In this document: in pieces, positions 1 to 9,185 of the stretch
Layout: every line of letters begins with the position of its first letter
Numbering within the stretch: the stretch's first letter is position 1
From: Thereva unica
Lineage: Eukaryota; Arthropoda; Insecta; Diptera; Therevidae
Assembly: GCA_949987705.1 (NCBI GenBank)
Contig: OX465281.1
Location: 191,133,112 to 191,197,111 of the forward strand
Length of the DNA stretch: 64,000 bases
Direction: 5' to 3'
Position numbers and translations under genes: made by a program
The notes under the pieces: generated by a model
What the model was told of the DNA's origin: nothing
Database searches by the model: none
The model's input: only the letters and a program-made list of their open reading frames with translations

Positions 1-486
1 AATTTGCAAAAAGGTATTATTAAAATTATTGTTAATCTTAACTTGTTGGTTAGAATTCTGAATTAGGTTATGGTTATTTTGATCTACAACGGTGAGATGA
101 TTTTCAATAGCCAATTGATCTTCATCATCCATGGTGCCGAATAACCATTTAAGTACCTTACCTCCTATATTTATGAGCCCTCTCTTACTTCTATATGGGA
201 TAAGTGTTTTAATTCCACTTTTGATTCTCCTTATTTTATTGCTTATTAAATCCTAATGATCATCTAAATCTAATAGGGCTAAGGTTGACTCGAATTTGTT
301 AACTAAGTTTAAAATTTCATGTGGGTAAATTCTGTGCAGGATGATTTCAAATTGATCCGCTATTTCCACGATACTTACTTCTTTTTCTGTATAACCTAAA
401 TCGGTCTCTATTCTTTCAATTGTCATTGCCTGTAGGGATATTGCTGGTCTGGTTATCAGTAATATCCATAGGAGTAGTGTCGCCAC
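1..486 (-). pseudogene. env: Errantivirus env fragment (signal peptide, furin site, fusion-peptide-like segment)
   Basis: The frame opens at 486 with a hydrophobic signal-peptide-like start (MATLLLWILLITRPAIS) and runs to an in-frame TAG at 253-255. The same frame then stays open to base 1. Past the stop lies RSKR (181-192), a furin-type cleavage site, followed directly by GLINIGGK and then WLFGTMDDED. This layout is typical of the membrane-fusion Env of insect errantiviruses, which is related to baculovirus F protein. The start overlaps the end of the integrase frame (416-979), also normal for the group, where env is made from spliced RNA. The transmembrane end is outside the window. The TAG makes it a likely pseudogene, unless it is a sequence error. 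Confidence 0.8.
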
Positions 487-1745
487 TATCGCCGGTCTGA
501 CCTGAAAATTTAAACGGTCTCTTTATATTGCTTTCATGGACATTTCTTAAATTATATCTTCTGAACTTGGGCTGTTCCTTATGCCTAAGTGACATATAGT
601 TCTTTATAAATCCCGTATCTCTCTGCTCTTGGTAATTTTCCCTAGCTACATTTCTTTTACTTATAATTTTCTCTTTTGTTTTTAACAATCTTTCATATAT
701 AACGTTAAAATCTACTTCTCTATTCTGAACTGAAAGAGGTGTAGTTTTGATTACGGAATGGTAGGATTTATTACAGAGTTCTATCGCTTTAAGTATTTGT
801 TCCCTGATTGGTAGTTTTTCCTCTAAATTTAATGCCCTTATTTTTTCCGTTATACATAGTACCATTGAGTTTTTCGACGTCGGCGTTGCCAGTATGATTA
901 TTTGGTTTGGTTGTGTGATACGCAATATTTTCCCTTTCGCAAAATTCCCTAATATATTTTGATCCAAATTCGTTATCAAATATTAATTTTTTCATTTTTC
1001 CTCTAATTGATATTATTTGTCTTATCTTTTCTAAAATTGTAATGTGAGTTCTATCCTCCAAATGTAGACTCACTGCATGCTTTGAGAATTTATCAATTAT
1101 ATTAATAAAATTATGCTTACTGTTTGTGTAGACGTCGATATGCATTATTTCATTAATGGTTTTTGGGGTTTCGGTAATCTCGAATTTTTTCTTTATTGGT
1201 TTCCTATCGTATTTAGCCCCTGTACAAATATCGCAATTGTTCAAAAGTTCGTATATTATGATTTTCAATTTAGGATTATATAGTTTCGTTTTGATTCCTT
1301 CGTATGTTGCGACTATTCCGCAATGTCCAGATTCTCTCTTATGGTAAATGGCAATTTGTTTTTTCATCTCTTCTTCGTCTATTATATCTCTCGCAAAATG
1401 GCTACATTTAACAAATTTTACTATACTTCTGTTTGGGTATAACTCAATTAACCTTTTCTGTAATTTATTGTATTCGTGATCATTTTGTTGAGAGTATATG
1501 CCTATCTTTCCTTTATCTATGTACCTTCTAAAAATATCTCTTTCTTCTTCTAAATCGTTATTATCTACATATATCCTTCTATTTTTAAATATTTGCTCGT
1601 ATTCTTTCTCTTTTCTTTCCACAAAAATAATTTGTAATTTAAACCTATTGACGACTGTATCAAGCAGTGGTATATGGTCATTAAGCTCTTCTTCTTGAGA
1701 GTGAATAGTTTGGGGATCTTCAGATCCCTGTGGGATAATGCTCAA
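416..1745 (-). pseudogene. pol: Retroviral integrase, frameshifted
   Basis: Two minus-strand frames together carry an integrase. The first (1745-789) has the HHCC zinc-binding N-terminus (YHKRESGHCG, then CDICTG), the first catalytic Asp in HIDVY (about 1128-1144), the second in FDNEFGS (about 960-985) and a candidate catalytic Glu in ADVEKLNGT. The frame then shifts by one base near 850-870. The C-terminal part continues in the second frame (about 880-416) with a helical region and a basic tail. The integrase would insert the cDNA into host DNA. Its first codons overlap the end of the RT/RNase H frame, suggesting one ancestral Pol polyprotein broken by another shift near 1746. Confidence 0.85.
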
Positions 1746-1746
1746 G

Positions 1747-3231
1747 TTATCGATGGCCTTGGCTTCCTGAGCTATCGTTCAAGCGTCTAGTGCTAAGCAC
1801 TTCTCTGTTTGTTGTATTTTCTTCTTCGTTGGTTTCAAGTGAATTAATTTCGTTTGTTTCTGAGTTGATTCTACTGAGAAAATCAGCGATTTTGTTCTCT
1901 TTACCTTTTATATACTCGATTTTGATATCATATTCCCCTAATTGGACTAACCACCTTTGTAGGCGGGGGTTAATGTCTTTTCCGGTGTGTTTTGCTTGCA
2001 ACCATTTGATTGGCTGATGATCTGTTTGCAGATCAAATTCCTTACCGAAAAGGTAGGGACGGAAATACTTGCAACCCCAAACTACTGCCAATAATTCTTT
2101 TTCAATCGTGGAGTAGTTTTTTTCGTGGTCATTAAGGGTCCTGGACGCAAAGCAGATGGGGTGGCCTTCTTGTGTAAGAACGGCTCCAACTGCTAAATTG
2201 CTAGCATCTGTTATAAGCTTAAACCTTTTATTAAAATCTGGATATCTTAATATAGGATAGCTTGTTATTAGTTCTTTGAGTTTTTCAAAGGCATCGATGT
2301 AACTTGGGTCGTTCAAATTTATTTTACTGTCCTTCTTCAAATATTTGACCATTGGAGTCGCAATTTTTGCGTAGTCTTTAACAAATTTTCTATAGAACCC
2401 TGTAAGTCCTAGAAACGATTTTATTTGTTTCTGAGTACTTGGAAGTTTTAAATTTTGAATGGCTTCTAATTTTTTTGGGTTGGGTTTAATTCCCTTTGTC
2501 GTTAAAATATGCCCTAAAAATTCAGTTTCCTTATTGAGGAAGTTGCATTTGTCGACTTGGATCTTCAGATCAGCGAGTCTTAAACAATTGAAGATTTTCT
2601 TAAGGTTTAACAAATGTTCCTGTAAGGAGGTACTAAAGACGAGGATATCGTCCATATATACTAGACATATTTTGTTCATATGTTCCCGTAATACTGCATT
2701 CATCAACCTTTGAAAGGTTGACGGGGCGTTTTTCAGCCCAAACGGCATTCTTAGATACTCATAATGCCCAAAAGGCGTTGAGAATGCAGTTTTTCTGCTG
2801 TCAGATTTATTCATGAGAATCTGGTGAAAACCCTTCGCCAGATCCAAAGTTGAAAAATACTGTGCCGATCCTAATTTATTTAATAAATTTTCAATATTTG
2901 GGATAGGGAATTTGTCATCGACGGTAACTTCGTTTAATTTTCTATAGTCGATGACAATTCGCCACTTCTTTTGGCCAGAATTGTCTGCCTTTATTGGGAC
3001 TATCCAAAGTGGGCTATTGTAAGGTGAATTACTTTCCGTTATAATGCCCTGTTCGAGCATTTCTTTTATTTGACGCTCTATTTCCTTTTCATGCACTTGG
3101 GGATATCGATATACTTTGGAATAAATAGGATTAATCTGTAATAGTCCTAATTTCGTGTTTAATTTCGTGTGTCGATGAAAGCACATCGCCCTCTTTGAAG
3201 AATAAGTCTTCGTTACTCTTAAGTAACCCAA
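1747..3231 (-). pseudogene. pol: Reverse transcriptase and RNase H of the errantivirus-like provirus
   Basis: The frame holds a complete Ty3/gypsy RT. It shows the fingers motif [18 protein letters not shown], the [10 protein letters not shown] segment, the catalytic YMDDILVFS (codons 2644-2658 for YMDD and the next residue), and the connection [19 protein letters not shown]. The RNase H follows with [14 protein letters not shown] and [10 protein letters not shown]. It would copy genomic RNA into DNA inside virus-like particles. The first ~25 residues read as out-of-frame noise: the true upstream join is to the protease frame near 3150, after a one-base shift. The body is open for about 465 codons, making it the best-preserved part of the provirus. 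Confidence 0.9.
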
Positions 3232-3763
3232 TTAGTTTATCTTTTTCTTCCATATTTAAATGGTCAAGTTGTATTTTTTCTAAGAGTTTTCCTGTATATC
3301 CTTCTAACGAGTATATTTCATTAATATTGAAAGGGTAGTAATTTCCCACGAACGGAATTTTATCATTATTTATTTCTACATATTTGGAATCTAAATCTAT
3401 CTTTGCTTTAAATGGCACTAAGAAATTTTGCCCCATTATTGCATCGTAATTCCTACTTTTAAGCTCATGTACTTTCCACGTTATAGTTCCGGAGAATTTA
3501 AATTCTTTCGGCATTGGAGTAACGATCTTACTATAAAATGCATTTGGTCCATTAATACTAATATAATAAATTGGTTCTTTTAATTTTTCCTCAAAAAACC
3601 CATCTAATACGTTCGGTTTTATAACACTGGTTACTGAACCACTGTCTAGAAGACATCTAATTTTATTTTTTCCTAAAGTAATAGATATTTTAGATATTAA
3701 AGGGATGCTTGGTTCCGAGGCTCGTTGTGAAAATTTACATCTTGGTCCTGACCTAGATGACAA
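3131..3763 (-). pseudogene. pol: Retroviral aspartic protease and RT leader
   Basis: The frame contains a retropepsin active site, CLLDSGSVTSVI (about 3630-3655), with DSG instead of the commoner DTG. A flap region follows, then NYDAIMGQNFLV, the usual second conserved block (I-x-G-x-[ND]-FL). The protease would mature Gag and Pol. The C-terminal ~70 residues ([19 protein letters not shown]) are the RT leader seen in gypsy-group Pol, and the frame then shifts into RT near 3150. The N-terminus overlaps the Asn-rich end of Gag in another frame. Confidence 0.8.
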
Positions 3764-4876
3764 ACCTCCATTGGCTCATAACTCGGATTATTTATCACTT
3801 GTCCCGAACTTTGTCTGAACTGATTAACACTATAATTATTAGTATTGTTATTGTTAGGATTGAAATGACGATACTGCCCTGGTGTATTATAATTATGATT
3901 ATTTCTAAAATTTCGGTTTCTAAAAGAATTGGTATATTTATTTTTATTGTTATCATTCTCAGAATTATTAGGATTATTCATTCTTGAATCAGGAACACTT
4001 CTATGTATTATGGTTATTAACCCTATTGTATGAAGCATTTCTATTAAACTTCTGATTATATGTGTTTTAACTTTTATTCGCAATTTTATGTAAATTAGTT
4101 TTAAACTTCTTACTTCTATCCTCTACGGCATCCTCGTTATCAAGGAGCTTTAATTTCTCAAATTTATTAAAAATTTCAATAATTGTAGCATTTTCAGGTA
4201 TATTGCCTCTTAAAAAATCATGGATTTTGCTACTTATTATATCGACTAAATACTTATCATTATTTCGAGGGTGATATGTATCTGGTCTAGCTTCGTCGAA
4301 CTCGTATAGTTCATTTAATTTATAATTGATTTCCCTAACATTGTCAAATAATTCTCTTAGTGTACTTACTTTTAAAGATCTACAATTATTTAATAATTCC
4401 GAATAGTTTTCCCTGGGTCGAAAGTGTAACTTCAGCTCTCGTTTGACTTCTTCCCATCGTTGTGAATCCACTCCTAAGCGTTGAATACATTTTTTGGCTT
4501 CACCTTGGATTTTCTCATTGATGACGATACTCATTGCATGGTCTCTTAATCCTGGAACACCATGTTGGCAAAGTTGGAAAGTTCGCTCCACTGAACTTAT
4601 AAATTCCTGAACTGTATATTCATCTGAACCATTGAATTTGTTTAATTTGTTAACATAATTCAAGAACTGTTCAGGAGTAAGCACAAATAGCTGCTGTTGA
4701 CGTACTGGAGGCTGTTGCTGCTGGGCTGCGATCAATTGTTCAATTCTAGCATTTTGGGCTAGAATTTGAGCTTCCTGCTGCTCAATTATATTCCTAATGT
4801 TGTCGTTCATTTGTCCTTCCATATTAGCACTTATTTGTCGATTTCGGTCGAATACTATCTGCCTATTATTTAACAT
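3697..4876 (-). pseudogene. gag: Errantivirus-like Gag, frameshifted
   Basis: The main frame runs from ATG 4876 (MLNNRQIVF) to a stop near 4067. A TTG 15 bases upstream would extend it, but the ATG is the natural start. It has a Gln-rich coiled segment (IEQLIAAQQQQPPVRQQQ) followed by a helical capsid-like region (YTVQEFISSVERTF, WEEVKRELKLHF) typical of Ty3/gypsy Gag. The C-terminal part continues in another frame (4083-3697) as an Asn/Arg-rich tail with no CCHC knuckle, as in several errantiviruses. At least one, probably two, frameshifts separate the halves. Confidence 0.75.
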
Positions 4877-5214
4877 GAACCAGTTCACCAATTTATTATT
4901 ATTTTACAAGAAATTGATTGTAACTTATTTTTCACTCAATTGGAACTAATTTATCATCAATTATTATAATTTTTCAAAAACAAATCGCTTTCGTATATAT
5001 TTATTTGATTTAAAATTCACTTTTATTTTGACGTGACAACGTCTATTAAAACGATGAAGGCCGGCTGCATGCATGAAAAATGATGACTCATTGTCCCGTT
5101 ATGTCCCGTAGTAATTTTAAAAATTTGATTAAAATTGTTAATATTTAATTAGATTAAATTTGTCAAATTGTCAACAATAAGCAAAGCAAGCTAAACACTC
5201 TGTCTCCCAACTGG

Positions 5215-5563
5215 GTGCCGGTGTATAAGAAAATAGTGAACATTACACTGACGAAAACTGTGAAATGCAAACAAAAACAGTTTCCTTGCGTTCCTGCTTG
5301 TGCTATTACCATTCACAAGTCGCAAGGTGGGACGTTTACTGTTATTGTTTATATGTAAATACTCCTCGAAGCAACCACAACAGTTGGTGTACGTGGCGCT
5401 GAGTCGGGTAACGAGTATAGACGGCTTGCACATCATCACGGAAAAAGATGCGCCTTTTATCTTCAAACACGGACGGGATGGGAACGACTCACAGACTACG
5501 CGAGATGTCCGTAACGAACACATTCGACTCCGTGGACACTTCGAAAGCAGTGAAATTTTGTGA
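5215..5563 (+). pseudogene. Helentron helicase C-terminus (Pif1/RecD-like), frameshifted
   Basis: One frame reads QFPCVPACAITIHKSQGGTF (ending about 5340), the conserved motif V region of Pif1-family Helitron helicases. A one-base shift near 5345-5365 leads to QQLVYVALSRVTSIDGLHI (about 5380-5440), motif VI with its arginine finger. Downstream residues (DAPFIFKHGR) match the usual end of the domain. The helicase would unwind donor DNA during rolling-circle transposition. Only about the last 100 residues remain and the frame is broken, so it is non-functional. Confidence 0.8.
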
Positions 5564-6326
5564 TGACGGTAACAACGCTGGGCAAACTGTAGTGACAAAC
5601 CTTAATGTTCAGAGTTTGTCTGCGCACTTCGCCGATATTGAAACGGATCCCGTGATACCAAGATCGGATTATTTGGTATTGACTGAAACGTGGATGCGTG
5701 ACATTTTTGATCCAGTTCCAATCAATAATTATGAATGTATAACCAGGCAGAATAATCGATCGGATTCTGATACAAACGCAGCTGGTGGAGTGGCAATCTA
5801 TCGAAAATTAACATCAACATCCACGGCCAAAGTTCTCCACGTTGAATTGTCGGACACAACTCGTCTCATCAGAAACACAGGCGATGTCTGCTTGGCTGAA
5901 ATTACATGCTTCACTGCTGATACAACGTTTAAAATTGTACTTGGCGCAGTGTATATTCATCCTGGAGCAAGTGTCTCAAACATTAGTGTATTGCTGCACC
6001 AAGCACTCTTTCCGTACGTGCATAACAGGCAGTATGTGCATCCGATCATGCAAGTTGATACCAATGTACCAATTCTTCTTTGTGGCAACTTCAACACAAA
6101 CGTGAAAAATGATGATACATTCCTCAAATTCATGAAGGATATGTACAATCTCGAATGCACATCAGATGTTACTAAGTCAACAACGCTGAGGGGAACAACC
6201 CTCGATTTGACTTTTTCAAGGCACATTACACTTGAAACACTCCCATTCATTCCATACTTTTCCTATCATCGACCTATCCTTAACAGAAAAACACAGATTG
6301 CAAGAAGTTGCATCAGACATGTATAA
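5448..6326 (+). pseudogene. Helentron C-terminal endonuclease (EEP fold)
   Basis: After the helicase the frame shifts into an exonuclease-endonuclease-phosphatase domain. Visible blocks are NLNVQSLSAH (metal-binding Asn region), LVLTETWM (catalytic Glu), AGGVAIY, LLCGNFNTNV, TTLRGTTLDLTF and YFSYHRPI. The usual GDFN reads GNFN and the usual SDH reads SYH; as I recall, SYHRPI is common in Helentron endonucleases, while the Asp-to-Asn change probably inactivates this copy. The frame is open for about 250 codons and ends at a TAA, the best-preserved part of the element. The domain's role in Helentron transposition is not established. Confidence 0.75.
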
Positions 6327-6565
6327 AAGCTGTAAATGAATTTGTTACTACACATTGTTAGTTGTAAATAATCTGTTCATTAAAGTAATAAACATATTTG
6401 AATTCATTAGTGCAAATAAAAGCTAATTTATCAATCAAAATGAATATTTCATTTCACTCCTTTTTGTATCCATACAAAATAATGATAATTTAATATAAAT
6501 GATTCAATTTTATTCATAAAAGTATGCAATCATTTCATCAATGTTTTCTCATGACGTTGTCACGT

Positions 6566-7230
6566 TAAACTATCGTCCGTAAACCTTCTTTACAGACAAC
6601 AAATTTTTTTATCAAATTTTCACTTCAGACAGAAGAATAAAGAAAAAATTTTTTTTTTCTGTTAAGGGTGTAAAGGTTTGTTTCTCCGCACTTCAAAATT
6701 TTATTGTTGTACTTTGTTTTCCACTTTTAGTCACCCAAATTTTCTAACAAACTATTTAAATAATTTGTTACGTAAATTCGAACACTGGATTATTATTATT
6801 ATTATTTATTGGCCAATCATTGTACACAAGAATAAATCTTAAATTAGTACAACAAAAAGGTGGTATAACAAACAAAACATACTTAAAATAAAGAAGTAAA
6901 ATTAGAGTAAATAAATAAACAAAAAAAAAATGTCTTATAACGTGAATGAATTATAAAATAAGATACTAAATAAGAAGAAGAGAAAAAAAATTGTCAATCT
7001 TTTGACGACAATCCTACCGACTGCGCCACTTAAAAGTTCAAAAAATAGTTGGTTAAAAAAATTAAAAACACAAAACTTTTTAAAAGCTTAAAAACAATCT
7101 TTATTATAACCGAACTGTGACCGAACGGATTAAAATTTATATTTTAACTGACTGACAAAACATTTAATAATTTCTTACCTGCTTAAAGTTCTAACAGAAA
7201 TTTGCTGATGTTATCAAATTCATTTTCTCA
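6566..7230. other. Gene-free AT-rich stretch with a possible LINE tail
   Basis: No coding signal. An (ATT)n run at about 6790-6808 next to TTATTGGCCAATCATTG looks like the microsatellite tail of a LINE 3' end lying on the minus strand, but no coding part is present to confirm it. Confidence 0.35.
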
Positions 7231-7977
7231 CGACTCACAGTGGGACCAAATCCAAAAAAGCTGGCCAAAAGTCTAAAAAAAAGTTTATAGATTGCGGTTT
7301 TTTTTGGGGGGGATGATTCGAGGACACTTCCAATAGTGAGCAATCAGTCACGGAAGGTTAGATTTTTTTCTACGTACTGAGAAGTAGTTGCTACTTTACT
7401 CTTTTTGCTTATTTTTAAACGTTAATATTGTGAAAAAAGGTTAACGTTTTCAAAACGCTATAAAAAATTAAGTAACCAAGCAATCGTGGTCGTGTAAAGT
7501 GGAATTTTCTTTGGAAGGTATGTAGAGTATAAAAAATTGCACTATACCCATTAAGCAAGTATATAATACACAGTAAGCATCTATTACACGTGCTTTTTAT
7601 GAATTAGGATTGTAAGAATGCGATATATATTGGACAAAAAGTAATATTGCTCCACTCTGCTCCACTGGAAAACTTGCTGGGCGTTGTTGGTAAAGGTGTA
7701 TTCCTTCACCTCCAAAAAAAATCCGCTGCCCAAAATTGCCCCTCTGTGTTTTAAGGGGTCACATACGTCCAGCACTAGCCCATGGAAATGGTACTTCAAT
7801 ATTGCAAAAATGCGGGACAAGGTTTTATTTTTGGGATGTGTAGGGGGGGGGGGTCAGTGTGAGCTTAAATCGGAGTTTTCGGGATTCTAACCCACTCCCC
7901 CTCCAATTTGGCCGCCCTCTTGGAAAAGGTGCGCAAATGGTTTTAGCTTTTTCAAAAAAAAAAAGCTTATACAGAGG

Positions 7978-8046
7978 CTCTGTCCGTCTGTCCGTCTGTC
8001 CGTCTGTCCGTCTGTCCGTCTGTCCGTCTGTCCGTCTGTCCGTCTG
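7978..8046. repeat. Octanucleotide microsatellite (GTCTGTCC)n
   Basis: About eight perfect copies of the 8-base unit CTGTCCGT. The repetitive peptides it can encode in either strand are artefacts of the repeat. Confidence 0.95.
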
Positions 8047-8160
8047 AAGCCTACTTTCATCTCTGAAAGTACTGCAGATACAGACTTGGGAAATATCTCA
8101 AAATGTAGCTCTTGGTCAAAAGACCAAAAACTGAGAAAATGGTCTGGAAATTTCAACCAG

Positions 8161-8440
8161 AAGTATATTTAACAACAAAAGTATATTTAACAACAAAAAA
8201 GAGATTTCTAATAAAGTCCATTATATCGGTAGCCTAGAGGTAAGGCGCTGGAGTCAGGTTCCAGGCGAACCAAGTTCAATCCCCGACCGCAAAATGGTGA
8301 AATAAATTTTTTTTTTTACTCCGGTGTAGCATGTTTTAATTCTATTTCTCACTAAATTATATTATTTAATAATGATACTCAGGAGAACATAAACATTTAT
8401 TTAATTAAAAGTGCAAAAAAATCATTTTCTTGAGTTTTTA
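8161..8440 (+). repeat. tRNA-like repeat, copy 1 (possible SINE)
   Basis: The segment contains TAGCCTAGAGG (8229-8239), fitting a pol III box A, and AAGTTCAATCCCCGACC about 40 bases later, fitting a box B, so it resembles a tRNA gene fused to an AT-rich tail. A near-identical copy follows at 8631-8888. The box B has CAATCC in place of CGANTCC and the stems do not fold into a convincing tRNA, so it is better read as a tRNA-derived SINE or tRNA-like repeat. An 18-base duplication (AAGTATATTTAACAACAA) starts the unit. Confidence 0.55.
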
Positions 8441-8630
8441 TGGATCTTCGGCGGCTTTATAAATCATTAAGAAATTTCGCGGAAATAATATAAAGTATTT
8501 ATTTGTTTATATGCATATTTTATATGCTGTTCATTTTATTATAGTTTATAGTCATGTAGGTGGTGCTGTAGACCAAAACAAAAATTCAATTTTATCGAAC
8601 TTCGCTGTGGATTTGTCACAATCAACCCGA

Positions 8631-8888
8631 AGTATATTTAAACAACAAAAAAGGGATTTCTAATAAAGTCCATCGGTAGCCTAGAGGTAAGGCGCTGGAG
8701 TCAGGTTCCAGGCGAACCAAGTTCAATCCCCGACCGCAAAATGGTGAAAAATTTTTTTTTTTTTACTTTCGGTGTAACATGTTTTAATTCTATTTCTCAC
8801 TAAATTATATTATTTAATAATGATACTCAGGAGAACATAAACATTTATTTAATTAAAAGTGCAAAAAAATCATTTTCTTGAGTTTTTA
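8631..8888 (+). repeat. tRNA-like repeat, copy 2 (direct duplicate)
   Basis: Nearly identical over about 255 bases to the unit at 8186-8440, with small differences such as loss of three bases before ATCGGTAGCC and a one-base longer poly-T. The intervening 8441-8630 is unrelated. The high identity implies a recent duplication or two insertions of one young family. Confidence 0.7.
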
Positions 8889-9185
8889 AACATTTGGTAG
8901 GTTTAAAACGAAAAGCAGATATCTAATTTTTATCCGGGCATATAAACGCTTACTGAAATGAATGAAAATTTATAAATTTAATTGCACGAACGATGTATTT
9001 AAGACCGTCCTTAGAGTCCATGAATATAAGGAAGTGATTTTTCTCAGAATTTTCAATATTTTACAAAAATTTTACAAACGATTTGCCCCATATCTAAAAA
9101 ATTTTGCAGCCCTTTGTTTAAAAGCATATTTTTAAGTTTTTATTAACTAAATTTGTATGTATCTCTTCAGAATCACAAAACAAAA

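Larger units (their letters stand above)
1..4900 (-). mobile_element. Errantivirus-like endogenous retrovirus (Ty3/gypsy group), left-truncated by window
   Basis: On the minus strand the order is gag, protease, RT/RNase H, integrase, env, which is the layout of insect errantiviruses such as the gypsy/17.6/297 group. Neighbouring frames overlap at each junction, with apparent frameshifts near 4070, 3150, 1746 and 860, so this copy is inactive as read. I see no LTR: only about 150 bases separate the gag start (ATG at 4876) from the Helentron terminus at 5031, less than the usual LTR plus leader, so the 5' LTR looks lost. The 3' LTR, if present, lies outside the window. Confidence 0.85.
5031..6565 (+). 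mobile_element. Internally deleted Helentron (Helitron2-type)
   Basis: A shared 13-base motif, ACGTGACAACGTC, stands at 5031-5043 and in inverted orientation at 6553-6565, close to both ends of a segment encoding the helicase C-terminus and a fused endonuclease. Helentrons carry subterminal inverted repeats and a C-terminal apurinic-type endonuclease after RepHel. The HUH Rep domain and most of the helicase are missing, so the copy is a deletion derivative. Exact outer borders are not determined. Confidence 0.65.

Noticed and set aside
7859..8156. Repetitive proteins with SVCPSVRL or RRTDGQTD repeats
   Set aside because: They are translations of the octanucleotide microsatellite.
8228..8300. 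Functional tRNA gene
   Set aside because: Box A and B are present, but no consistent cloverleaf could be drawn by eye, the box B is altered and the unit is a dispersed repeat.
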